Shown: positions 11,248 through 22,694 of the stretch, in pieces
Numbering within the stretch: position 1 is the first letter of the stretch
Layout: each line of letters starts with the position of its first letter
NCBI GenBank assembly: GCA_030278955.1
Contig: JAOANR010000011.1
Coordinates: forward strand, 48,843,417 to 48,907,416
Origin: Hygrophila difformis
Lineage: Eukaryota; Streptophyta; Magnoliopsida; Lamiales; Acanthaceae
Reading direction: 5' to 3'
Length of the DNA: 64,000 bases
Program-made: the position numbers and the translations under genes
Notes under the pieces: model-generated
The model's database searches: none
Seen by the model: the letters and a program-made list of their open reading frames with translations, nothing else
Told to the model about the DNA's origin: nothing

Positions 11248-13723
11248 AAAAGTTACTGTAGCACGTGTCTACTGTAGCAGTACTGTAGCGGTACTGTAGC
11301 AGTACTGTAGCACGTGCGGGTACTGTAGCAGCCGATCCCTTGTCGGATTTTTGTCCCTTTAATGCCAAAAATACACCCCCAACACCCCATTATCACCCAT
11401 CTACTTCATTTCTTCACCCAAAAACACTCCCAAAACTCTCCCAAAGCCAAAATACTTTCCGGCGAACTTCCGGCGAACTTCCGGCAACTTTCCGGCAACC
11501 AAATCCGACCAAGGAAGTGTGTAGATCAAGGATCACAGTGCTTAGATCTTTGGTAAGTAGTATCTTAGGTTCTCAATCTCGTTTTTCCTCTCAAATCCCC
11601 AATCTAACTCTTGAATCGTTGATTGCAAATACGTTCGTGGCCAAAGTCGGGAACTTTGCGTTTCGTAGATCCGTTCGTAGGTGTTTGGACGAATCAAGAA
11701 CACAATCTTTGTAAGTTAACCTTACTATGGTTTTGGGTGACTTAAAATGCAACCAAACATAGAGATTTAGAAACTATAAAAATCTGTCAACAAGAGAAAC
11801 CCTCAACGCAGCGTTTTCGTATGAATTTTTCGAACCTCTAAAGCTGCTCAAACAACAAAACTCAAAACATGAAAATTGTTCCTAAGACATAGATCTAGTT
11901 TCTGTAAAAATTTCATAATTTTTCATGATGTTTTGAAACCTGATCCGACCCAAAAACCGAAGAGTATTAAATCTGGATCTTAGAACCTTGGACAGATTTC
12001 ACTCTCAATCTTGTTGGTTATTTTGACCATGGATCTAGGCCGATCTAGGATTGGAGTTGAACATAAGAATTGTAGATCTATGAGTTTAGAATATTACTGT
12101 AAGTTTTTAGAATTTTTCATTGAGATTTGAACCTCCGAACTCGAGCCGATCCGATCTACGTTAGAACCAATGTCAAGAACCTTGACAGATTTCTTAACCG
12201 AACTTGATGAGCATATTTCTATTACTTCGAGTGTTCAAACCTGAAAACTCAAAACTAAGATTTTGATCCTAAGAGCTTAAGCTATGTTGTGTAAAAATTT
12301 CAGAAATTTTCATCAAGTTTTGATACACCAAATCGTGTCGGACATATTCTGCGTTTTAAGAATTTCCAAAGGATGACAGATTTTATAACCGATCTTGAGG
12401 AGCTTATTCCTATCATTTCTAGTCCGAATCAATCTTTGAGTTCTAAACAAAAGTTGTTGGAAATCAAGTCTAGTAAGTCTCTGTAAAATTTCAGAATTTT
12501 TAAAGTCAATTTGATATGTCAAAAAGTCAAATCTTTGAAAGGTGTCAAACCTGAATCCTGACAGCATACTATTTCTGTAGAAAACTTGATTTTTGACATG
12601 CTTCCCATCGTTTTTCCGAAAAACTTAAAACACGAAAGTTGTTCATTGGGATGTTTTTGAGATGCTGTACAAATTTCAAATCAATCGCCTAAGAAATGGA
12701 TTTTTAAACCAAAAAGGCGCAAACTGTGACACCGATCGATTTTTGAAATCTTTTAAACAACGATCGAGACGTTGGAATTACGATAAAGCTATATTTTTGA
12801 AAAATCCCGTTACACCAAATAAGAACATTTTCTGTAAAAGAATTCTTTAGAAACATTGGGGACTTGTGACCAAGTTTGACGTTATCAATATGATTCATGC
12901 GGGTTTGATTCCCAATGATGTATTTGAGTTCTTGCGGGTTAGATTCCCCAAGGGCGATTGTATGTTGATTCCTGCGGGTTAGATTCCCCAGGATGTATTG
13001 AGTTCTTGCGGGTTAGATTCCCCAAGGGCGATTGAATGTTACCTGCGGAAATATTGGTTATGAGGATTGCGGTCACAAGAGCCCTGGTGAATGGTGAACT
13101 ATAAAAGAAACGAAAAATATTTTGAGAAGTGATATTTTTGAAATTGGCTGAGGCCGCCGGATCACCGGCTAACTGTTACTATTGATATTGGCTGCGGCCG
13201 CCGGATCACCGGCTAAATGATATATTGTTGAGATGGTGGCGTAACGGGAAGAATTTTTTTTAAAAGCTCAAAACATGTTTTTATTAAATTTAATTAAAGG
13301 CTTTGAAACCCCTAACCCATGCTATGTGTTAACTTACTCAGCGCGTTTTTGCTGACCCAAACCATTTATCTCCTTTTTCTACAGAGGATGAAGATTATGC
13401 ATCATCATATGCATACATGGGAACATTTGGGGAAATCTTTATTTTAAATCCCTGCATTTAATTACGACTTGCATGAACGGGAATGTTTAACCCGTGTTTT
13501 GGCCATGTCGGCCCTTATACATTATTTCCGCTGCACAAATTAAAATTTCCGCTGCAACTTTGATGTATTATTTTTAAATTATCTATGAATGGGCTGTTTG
13601 AATATTTTAAATCCTGAAAAACCATAGCCTTGCATCTCTTTAGTGAGCTCGGAGAAACCATGTCTTGCTAGGGAGGTGTGGCGGTGGCATCCCGGCCTGG
13701 GTTACCAAAACCGGGGTGTTACA
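11004..13723 (+). repeat. 5' LTR of the LARD-like element
   Basis: 2720 bp, the same length as the 3' LTR, and no mismatch was found in the stretches compared, including a 32-residue A run present in both. It holds several internal short repeats: ACTGTAGC units (11255-11333), 'cttccggcgaa' units (about 11457-11495), 'gcgggttagattcccca' units (about 12899-13030) and a duplicated 'gccgccggatcaccggctaa' block (about 13152-13215). The 124-codon open frame at 11340 is probably not a protein gene. Confidence 0.92.
11255..11333 (+). promoter_or_regulatory. Six-fold ACTGTAGC array with two CACGTG boxes in U3
   Basis: ACTGTAGC occurs six times in 79 bp, and two units are followed directly by CACGTG, the core of plant G-box elements. 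The array follows the long A run and is repeated in the 3' LTR at 15044-15122. Its position in the upstream part of the LTR suits an enhancer-like role, but that is inference. Confidence 0.5.
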
Positions 13724-13726
13724 GAG

Positions 13727-13738
13727 TGGTATCAGAGC
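13727..13738 (+). other. Primer binding site (initiator Met tRNA)
   Basis: TGGTATCAGAGC lies 3 bp after the end of the 5' LTR. It is the standard plant retrotransposon sequence complementary to the 3' end of initiator methionine tRNA. Confidence 0.93.
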
Positions 13739-14792
13739 CCGGATTATTTTGAAGCTATTATATTTTAAAGAGCCCAATTATTATTTTGAAGTTAAAGCCC
13801 AAATTTTTAGCCCAAAATTTTTAGAAGCCCAAGAAATTATTTTGGCCCAATAGCCTTGTTTTTATTTAAAGCCCAAATAATTTATTTCTTTCGGCCCAAT
13901 ATAGTGGCCCAAACCTTTTATCCTTATTTTAATCTATCCATGGAATAAATTTATTTTTAAAACCCATGGATAAATAAATGCATGCATAAAATTTTTTTTG
14001 GAGGGACACATATGCATATGCATACATAAATATTGATACTAACTCTTTTTTTATGTGAATTATCGGTAATAAGAAACACTCCTACCTTAGAATTCGACAT
14101 GATCTTGACTTAGGAGCGCTTGCTAAAGACTAACTTTGCCTTAGTCCTAGATCTTGATCACTTAGAAACTCATCTTCGCGTGCTTCTAAAATGACACCTA
14201 GAAGAATACTGAGGAAGGATCATATGCGATGATACCCGAACATGGTTGTGAATAATACATAGGCAGTTATGGGGACATAACTGTAATCTTAAGGGGGGGA
14301 GGATGTAATACCCCGTAAGAATGCATAAGCATTTATTTTTGAAACCCGGATAGTTTGTATCCCAAGTAAACAAAAGGACCCTAACCCTTAGCGCGAGAAA
14401 AGCCGAAACACAACTTCGAGGACGAAGTTGATTCTTAAGGGGGGTAGACTGTAATACCCCAGATTTTTATCAACGTCCAAAGGAATAAAATTTATTCCGA
14501 TCAATGTCGGAATATCTCCGAGAAGAAGAAAATAATTTATCACAATAAATTATTGCTCGGAAATAAAACGCCGATAGATTCAAATTCAAAATGGAATAAA
14601 AGAGGGAAAGGAAGCCCGAAGACATTCCATGAATTGAGTCAAGATAATTGGAATTAAATTCAAGAAGGAAAAGAATTTTAATTCCAAGAACCCGTGAAGT
14701 CGGAAGAAATTTAATGATACAATCGCAATCAATCAATCGATCAATAAGTCGCGCAACTTCGGGGACGAAGTTGATTTTTAAGGAGGGTAGAT
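13739..14792 (+). other. LARD interior with three PPT / LTR-start modules
   Basis: No coding region is visible. The first half repeats 'agcccaaa' type phrases. Three modules then follow, each a purine tract ending at a TGTAATACCC sequence: tract 14291-14303 with TG at 14304, tract 14437-14447 with TG at 14450, and tract 14779-14792 with TG at 14793. Only the last leads into a complete LTR. The second and third are preceded by near-identical 'caacttcg(a/g)ggacgaagttg' motifs. Confidence 0.75.
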
Positions 14793-14998
14793 TGTAATAC
14801 CCGAGAAATCGCCATCGAAAATTTAAATCCAAAAATAAAGAATTGGATTTAAATTATTAAAACCGAAATAATTCCGAGAGAGCGGAATTTATTATTTATC
14901 GGAAGATAACAACTCGAAACGAGTTTATCGAATTGTCCCAACAATCACGGATAATTCCCACATTATGATTTTTATTTTTGTAGAGAAGGAATCTTAAT

Positions 14999-15036
<38 letters not shown>

Positions 15037-17512
15037 AAAAGTTACTGTAGCACGTGTCTACTGTAGCAGTACTGTAGCGGTACTGTAGCAGTACTGTAGC
15101 ACGTGCGGGTACTGTAGCAGCCGATCCCTTGTCGGATTTTTGTCCCTTTAATGCCAAAAATACACCCCCAACACCCCATTATCACCCATCTACTTCATTT
15201 CTTCACCCAAAAACACTCCCAAAACTCTCCCAAAGCCAAAATACTTTCCGGCGAACTTCCGGCGAACTTCCGGCAACTTTCCGGCAACCAAATCCGACCA
15301 AGGAAGTGTGTAGATCAAGGATCACAGTGCTTAGATCTTTGGTAAGTAGTATCTTAGGTTCTCAATCTCGTTTTTCCTCTCAAATCCCCAATCTAACTCT
15401 TGAATCGTTGATTGCAAATACGTTCGTGGCCAAAGTCGGGAACTTTGCGTTTCGTAGATCCGTTCGTAGGTGTTTGGACGAATCAAGAACACAATCTTTG
15501 TAAGTTAACCTTACTATGGTTTTGGGTGACTTAAAATGCAACCAAACATAGAGATTTAGAAACTATAAAAATCTGTCAACAAGAGAAACCCTCAACGCAG
15601 CGTTTTCGTATGAATTTTTCGAACCTCTAAAGCTGCTCAAACAACAAAACTCAAAACATGAAAATTGTTCCTAAGACATAGATCTAGTTTCTGTAAAAAT
15701 TTCATAATTTTTCATGATGTTTTGAAACCTGATCCGACCCAAAAACCGAAGAGTATTAAATCTGGATCTTAGAACCTTGGACAGATTTCACTCTCAATCT
15801 TGTTGGTTATTTTGACCATGGATCTAGGCCGATCTAGGATTGGAGTTGAACATAAGAATTGTAGATCTATGAGTTTAGAATATTACTGTAAGTTTTTAGA
15901 ATTTTTCATTGAGATTTGAACCTCCGAACTCGAGCCGATCCGATCTACGTTAGAACCAATGTCAAGAACCTTGACAGATTTCTTAACCGAACTTGATGAG
16001 CATATTTCTATTACTTCGAGTGTTCAAACCTGAAAACTCAAAACTAAGATTTTGATCCTAAGAGCTTAAGCTATGTTGTGTAAAAATTTCAGAAATTTTC
16101 ATCAAGTTTTGATACACCAAATCGTGTCGGACATATTCTGCGTTTTAAGAATTTCCAAAGGATGACAGATTTTATAACCGATCTTGAGGAGCTTATTCCT
16201 ATCATTTCTAGTCCGAATCAATCTTTGAGTTCTAAACAAAAGTTGTTGGAAATCAAGTCTAGTAAGTCTCTGTAAAATTTCAGAATTTTTAAAGTCAATT
16301 TGATATGTCAAAAAGTCAAATCTTTGAAAGGTGTCAAACCTGAATCCTGACAGCATACTATTTCTGTAGAAAACTTGATTTTTGACATGCTTCCCATCGT
16401 TTTTCCGAAAAACTTAAAACACGAAAGTTGTTCATTGGGATGTTTTTGAGATGCTGTACAAATTTCAAATCAATCGCCTAAGAAATGGATTTTTAAACCA
16501 AAAAGGCGCAAACTGTGACACCGATCGATTTTTGAAATCTTTTAAACAACGATCGAGACGTTGGAATTACGATAAAGCTATATTTTTGAAAAATCCCGTT
16601 ACACCAAATAAGAACATTTTCTGTAAAAGAATTCTTTAGAAACATTGGGGACTTGTGACCAAGTTTGACGTTATCAATATGATTCATGCGGGTTTGATTC
16701 CCAATGATGTATTTGAGTTCTTGCGGGTTAGATTCCCCAAGGGCGATTGTATGTTGATTCCTGCGGGTTAGATTCCCCAGGATGTATTGAGTTCTTGCGG
16801 GTTAGATTCCCCAAGGGCGATTGAATGTTACCTGCGGAAATATTGGTTATGAGGATTGCGGTCACAAGAGCCCTGGTGAATGGTGAACTATAAAAGAAAC
16901 GAAAAATATTTTGAGAAGTGATATTTTTGAAATTGGCTGAGGCCGCCGGATCACCGGCTAACTGTTACTATTGATATTGGCTGCGGCCGCCGGATCACCG
17001 GCTAAATGATATATTGTTGAGATGGTGGCGTAACGGGAAGAATTTTTTTTAAAAGCTCAAAACATGTTTTTATTAAATTTAATTAAAGGCTTTGAAACCC
17101 CTAACCCATGCTATGTGTTAACTTACTCAGCGCGTTTTTGCTGACCCAAACCATTTATCTCCTTTTTCTACAGAGGATGAAGATTATGCATCATCATATG
17201 CATACATGGGAACATTTGGGGAAATCTTTATTTTAAATCCCTGCATTTAATTACGACTTGCATGAACGGGAATGTTTAACCCGTGTTTTGGCCATGTCGG
17301 CCCTTATACATTATTTCCGCTGCACAAATTAAAATTTCCGCTGCAACTTTGATGTATTATTTTTAAATTATCTATGAATGGGCTGTTTGAATATTTTAAA
17401 TCCTGAAAAACCATAGCCTTGCATCTCTTTAGTGAGCTCGGAGAAACCATGTCTTGCTAGGGAGGTGTGGCGGTGGCATCCCGGCCTGGGTTACCAAAAC
17501 CGGGGTGTTACA
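14793..17512 (+). repeat. 3' LTR of the LARD-like element
   Basis: 2720 bp, offset 3789 bp from the 5' LTR. It ends ...GGTGTTACA directly before the target copy CTACT (17513-17517). Confidence 0.92.
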
Positions 17513-18326
17513 CTACTACATTCTTTGTGTTGTGAGGTCTCCCTCTTATCCTGATAATAAAAATAGAGTATGCATAAAATATTTTTATAGGTAAAATTAA
17601 ATGTTAAAATAAAGATAATAATTGGAAAAATGAATGAATAAATTGGTGAACACAAATACCTTGTTATTGGTCATGGATGAAAACGTAGTAATAATGTGTT
17701 CATCATCTATTACTTTTAACTGTAAAAGTTGTCAAATCTTGTGTTTACATCTACTTTAAATAGACAATTTTTTTCGAGCATTCTGGCAAATAGGTATGGC
17801 AATTCATCCCTCCCACATGTCTATTGAAACAACAAGTATTCACGAATTGATATATCTTTATGAATTCATAGTCTTAAAATCCTAACAATGATGGCCTTTA
17901 TTCATTGTTTTGATGTTGATAGAATTTAAAGAAATGATTTCTGCATCCATAATTATTTGTGCAGAAATTAATGAAATATGAAAATTGAAAGAGGAAGGAC
18001 AAAGAAATCAATGAAAGATGAAAATTGAAGACGGATAGACGAAAATTGAAGTAGAAGAAGTGTCATGTTTTTGTGAAACCATGGCCTATATATACATTAA
18101 TTAATATATACAAATCTTTTATATATATTCATCTTTTTTAATAATATAGCAAAAGTTGTTTGGAAATTCCATATCTTCTCCATATATTCATGTTAATGCA
18201 AGTAAATAACTAAATATAGAAATCAAAAAATCTAATTCAAATCTTTTAAAAACTAAATTGAGTGAATTCCATAAATTGGAAATTTCATATCTTTTAAAAA
18301 CGGAAAATCTATAAATAAATAAAAAA

Positions 18327-20007
18327 TCTATATATTATTAAAACCATTAGTGGTCCACCCAGTCAACGTTTAACGTGGTGTCTCCATTTCAAATTTCTAA
18401 TTTTTATAGATTTTTGCATTTTTTTTAATTAATTTTAGATTTTTGCATTTATTTTTTATTTATTTATAGATTTTCCTTTTTTAAAAGATATGGAATTTCC
18501 AATTAATGGAATTCCCTCAATTTAGTTTTTAAAAGATATGGAATTTCCAATTAATGGAATATCAAGATCGAGATCCTACTAAATTTAAGATCCTACACAA
18601 ATCTAGATTGTTTTTAAGAAGTGAGATCGTAAATATTCTCACTTGCAGTTTGTTTTGCTGTGATTATACACAAAAGTCAACGTCGATTTTTAAAGAATGT
18701 TGAAATCTATCTTGCAAAACCAGTTTTTAGGCATGAACAGTTTTTAGCCATGAACAATTATGTTGCGATAGTTCGTGTCACTATCAAAAAATAACTCAAA
18801 GTATTAATATGTAGTTAAGATGAATGAACTCAAGATACCACAAGAAATATCGTACACAATGAAATTTATATATGACAGAAAATTTGCACATTGATAGCTG
18901 ATGTAGGTGATGGTAAAGTTTGTATTGATCTTGGAGATGTAAATCAGATGTAAAATTTTCAGATGATATTTTTATAAACTCTACGGGTGACCCTCTAACG
19001 GCATTTTTTTAGAGTACATATACAAATATAAACTAGCTCACTTCAAATCCAGATACTTTTAAATATAATGCTATAATAGCCCTACCAATGAGATAGTTAA
19101 TACGATCAATAATTACATCACGGAATGTATGTCTACAAATGAAAATGCATATCTCAGTTCTAACAATATTTGTCAAGAAGATTAAAGTATAGATAATAAC
19201 GACTAAATATTTTCACTGGAATATCTAAACATAATCAAGTATTATGGATTAAGTCATGAAATAAAGTTGAATGAGAGATGCATAGTAGAATATCCATCAA
19301 ATAAGTTATGCAATGTAAGTAGGTTCATAGTAACCAAGATGCAAAATTATATAATTAAGGCTACACTAATTTTAGGAAACCATGAAAGTAAAAAATTCTT
19401 GATCGGTAGAATGATTTTAATCCCGTCTGATTTAACCAAATACAACATTCGATTTCAGATAGGCAATTCTCGCTCGCAGTTTGTTTTGATATGACTATAA
19501 ACAAAAGTTAATGTCAATCTTCAAAAAATGCTATTTTATCTTTCAAAACTAATTTTTAGCCATGAACTATATCTTTATCCGTGTCACTAGCAAAAAGGAA
19601 CTCAAAGTATTAATATGTAATACAACATGAAATGTTATTTACAATGAAACTTTCAGCAAACTGTGAGGAAATTTTTATATTATGCTTAATTCTTATATTT
19701 AAATTTTATTTCATTTTAAATAAATCAATTAAAATAAAATATTACTTGAATATTTATTTTTATTGTTATGTTGGGTTCATACCGGACATGCCGCATAAGC
19801 AAAGAATACAGTTAATTTAATTCTCTGTTGGTTTTAAAAATAATTAAATTATATTATCATATACACTCGCTTTGAAATATATATAAAATCATTACATATT
19901 TTTCTATTACTCAAAATGGAATTTATTATCACTTCATAGGATATGAGTATAAATATTTTATAATGTATATAATTATACCCGTCGAGTCTCGACGGGTTAC
20001 TTACTAG
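18327..20007 (+). mobile_element. Helitron, same family, nested in opposite orientation
   Basis: It starts TCTATATATTATT after A (18326) and ends CTAG (20004-20007) before T. A hairpin with arms ACCCGTCGAG and CTCGACGGGT (19977-19997) lies 10 bp before the end. The left flank 'aaaatctataaataaataaaa' type sequence and the right flank (20008-20132) together rebuild the 5' part of the minus-strand Helitron, showing it landed inside that element. Its 3' 1.45 kb is the inverted match of 8012-9470. It is 1681 bp and encodes nothing recognisable. Confidence 0.82.
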
Positions 20008-20289
20008 TAAATGCAAAAATCTAAGATTAATTAAAAAAAATGCAAACATCTATAAAAATTGAAAATTTGAAATGGAGACACCACGTTAATCGTTGACTGG
20101 GTTGACCACTAATGGTTTTAATAATATATAGATTATTTCAATTCCGTCCTAATGTTATTTGGCCTCATTCAGTCCTCTAAGTTCACTAATTTTTCCAAAT
20201 CATTCATAATTCACTATAATCCTATAAATTAGCAAAATTTACAAATAATTGTGGGAATCAACCGAACCAGTACAATATTCAAAATAAAT

Positions 20290-21299
20290 TGTGGACTTAG
20301 AGGACTTGTATTATGTGAGGCTTATAACTGAACATGCAGAAAGGATCAAAATTTTGAACTCACTTGATTAGTATGAAGGTGGAAACATAATATGCATTTT
20401 AGTTCTTGAAAATTTGGCCTCAGAACCAACTCGTTGTCAACCATAAGGGCACCAATCGGTCTAGATAAGACCGGGAGCCGAACGAGCCCAAGCTTCGAAT
20501 TGGGTCTTAGGTTTTGCAGGAAGCGATCCAACCCTGACACATTGCATTCCACATTTACCCGAAAAGACCAAATACAAATAATTGGGACAAAACAATTACT
20601 TCATCTGTCCATCTAAAATGTCTCATTTGGACTTTTAACACTGTTCATTATGCATGTTTAACCTAAAATTTTTTCCAGTATAAAAGAAATATTCATATGG
20701 AATCTTGTTGGATTCGTCTTTTCGAATAGTTATAAAATATATAGTTTCTTTTTTATAATTTTTACTTCTTTACATTTTAAGATATTAAATATTAAATATA
20801 TGCATTGGACTGTGTCCAAAAATTTAAGACATTTCAAATTGGACAGAGTGAGTATCATATACTATCATATATAGAAATAGAAATAGAAATAAAAGTAAAA
20901 CAATCTAATGTTCTTTGTTTTTGGGGTCGATTTTTTCAATAAAATCTAATCTAAATAAATGGGGATACAGATATATATTACAAATCTAATCTAATTATTC
21001 AAAAACTAAGAAATATAAGAGTAAAAGTTTAATCGGATGCTTTATTAACTTTCTGTAACAAATATAGATTACAAATCTAATCTAATTATTAAAAAACTAA
21101 AAAAATATAATAAAAGATAACAAGAATATTTAACTGGATACTTTTCTAACTTCAATATCTGTGCAGCCTGCACTATAAATACTTGATTGCACTCTACCTA
21201 CCCTACCGAGGTTGTTCCCCTCTTCATTGATTCCATTCTGATTTTCCTCGAGCCAACCTACAGCTTCCACTTCTCTGCTGCCGATTTCTTGCGCCAATC
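20290..21299 (+). promoter_or_regulatory. SWEET repeat unit copy 2, upstream part; TATA box 21174-21181
   Basis: 20297-20400 matches the downstream flank of copy 1 (7900-7990). 20508-20990 matches 481-1160. 20998-21299 matches 5824-6194. TATAAATA at 21174-21181 precedes the start codon by about 120 bp, as in copy 1. Unlike copy 1, no Helitron interrupts this upstream region. Confidence 0.65.
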
Positions 21300-22694
21300 A
21301 TGGAAATTCCGATTCAAGACCATTTGGTGTTAGCAGGTACGATTAATTATATATTGTGTTGTGTTTTGTTTAATTAGTTTGTTTTTCATTGGATCATCTA
21401 GTTGTGATTTAATTTATCTCAATCATACCGCAAGTATATGTGTTATTAATTCTTGTATCATGTCTCATTCTCATACAACTATTTAAAAATTTGTTCATCA
21501 ACGGAGAATATTGAGAATATTTGAAAACGACCAAATTTACTAATTAAATGCATATTGAGAGACAATTTGATCCACGAACAGTTCGCTCCTAAACATTCTT
21601 TGAATTGGTAAATTGGGGGTTGGTAAGTTGTCACATGAGATCTATTGGTTCACAACTATATAGTTGTGAATTTACATATATGTAAATTCACTGATTTTTT
21701 TTTCCCTTTTTTCTTAGGGAATGTTGCTACATTAGTTCTTTTTCTCTCCCCGTGGTAATAATTCTTCCTTCTCTTTATCTCTTAAATTATAATGCATTAT
21801 ATTTGTAATTATAGTTGGATATTATATTATATGGCTGGCATAAAATCTACTGAATCTTTTTTTTTTTCTTTTTTTAAAAATTTTAGCCCAACGTTTTGGA
21901 GGATTCTGAAAAAGAAAGACACAGAGGACTTTCACCCATATCCTTACTTGGCCACTATATACAATTGCGTGATGTGGATCTTCTATGGCTTACCATTTGT
22001 TCATCCGCACAGCACTCTTGTGATCATCATCAACTCTATTGGCCTATTTCTACATCTATGTTATCTCTCTATATTTTTTTATTATACATGCCTAGAGTAT
22101 CAGCGGGGCATTTTTTTTATCATTTATATCGCGAACATGTTGTTAGGTCTCATCCTTGGGATCACATTTGCTTTAGCGAAAACGCATGCTATAAGGTCCA
22201 TGGTTATGGAGATTTTCTGCATCATATTTGGCATTATTATGTATGGTTCCCCCTTGTCTATTATTGTAAGTGCCTACTACATATATACATATATGAATCT
22301 TTTTTAAATATTCAAATTACATTATATCCATTGTAACGCATGTGGCTATCTCATTCCACAGGGTCAAGTAATCAAAACAAAGAGTGTTGATTTCTTGCCC
22401 TTCTGGCTTTGTCTAGCTGGATTCTGCAATAGCATTATTTGGGCTGTCTATGCTTTTCTTGTGTTGGACCCTTACCTTGCTGTAAGTCTATTTCACCCAT
22501 TCACTGTTATTTTTATCTCATTCATTATTTACTTGTTTTAACCTGTAAACTACACTATAATGTTTTAATTGTCATTGTAGATCTTACATGGAGTTGGAGC
22601 AATATTTGGCCTCATCCAACTATATACATATTCATATTTCTCTTACCTAAAGAAGGCCGGTGACCAAAACGACACCAAGCGAGTGGAGGTCTAG
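21300..22694 (+). CDS. SWEET: SWEET sugar transporter (MtN3/saliva family), tandem copy 2
   Basis: Five exons with the same phases as copy 1: 21300-21336, 21718-21754, 21887-22265, 22362-22481 and 22581-22694, again 228 codons plus stop. The protein begins MEIPIQDHLVLAGN. It keeps the four hinge prolines, the N74 and W178 equivalents and the 'HPYPYLAT' and 'YGLPFVHPHS' motifs of a clade II-like SWEET. It shares the unusual 'LHG' in place of 'PNG' in the last helix. Differences from copy 1 cluster in the loop and helix after residue 80 ('LEYQRGIFFIIYIANMLLGLILG') and in the short tail (ends KRVEV). Intron positions and lengths match copy 1 closely, so they are recent tandem duplicates. The frame is intact throughout, and I see no sign of decay. 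Confidence 0.88.

Larger units (their letters stand above)
11004..17512 (+). mobile_element. Non-autonomous LTR retrotransposon (LARD-like), very young
   Basis: Two 2720-bp LTRs (TGTAATACCC...GGTGTTACA) enclose a 1069-bp interior. Diagnostic parts are all present: 5-bp target duplication CTACT (10999-11003 and 17513-17517), an initiator-Met tRNA primer site (13727-13738) and a polypurine tract just before the 3' LTR. No gag, protease, RT or integrase is encoded, so it must be copied in trans. The LTR termini and the 'cttcgaggacgaagtt' motif before the PPT resemble Ty3/gypsy elements of plants. LTR identity suggests very recent insertion. Confidence 0.92.
8012..20132 (-). mobile_element. Helitron on minus strand, host to two further insertions
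   Basis: On the minus strand the 5' end is TCTATATATTATT (plus 20132 leftward) after host A. The 3' end is a 10-bp-arm hairpin (ACCCGTCGAG / CTCGACGGGT, plus 8022-8042) followed about 7 bp later by CTAG (plus 8012-8015) and host T. Removing the LTR element (11004-17512 plus its target copy) and the nested Helitron (18327-20007) leaves about 3.9 kb. No RepHel ORF was seen. A weakly coding-like patch near 17640-17770 on the minus strand was not assignable. The element separates the two SWEET copies. Confidence 0.75.

Noticed and set aside
11340..11714. 124-codon open frame present in both LTRs of the LARD element
   Set aside because: It is identical only because the LTRs are. It has no domain, no good start context and a composition driven by short repeats such as 'cttccggcgaa'.
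11254..13215. CRISPR-like array from the short repeats in the LTR
   Set aside because: Repeats are short, irregular and without unique spacers of constant length, and the host is a plant.
17640..17770. Possible replication protein A (OB-fold) remnant inside the minus-strand Helitron
   Set aside because: A short minus-strand stretch ('LQLKVIDDEHIITTF') resembles an OB strand pattern, but it is too short, with stops on either side. A profile search would be needed.
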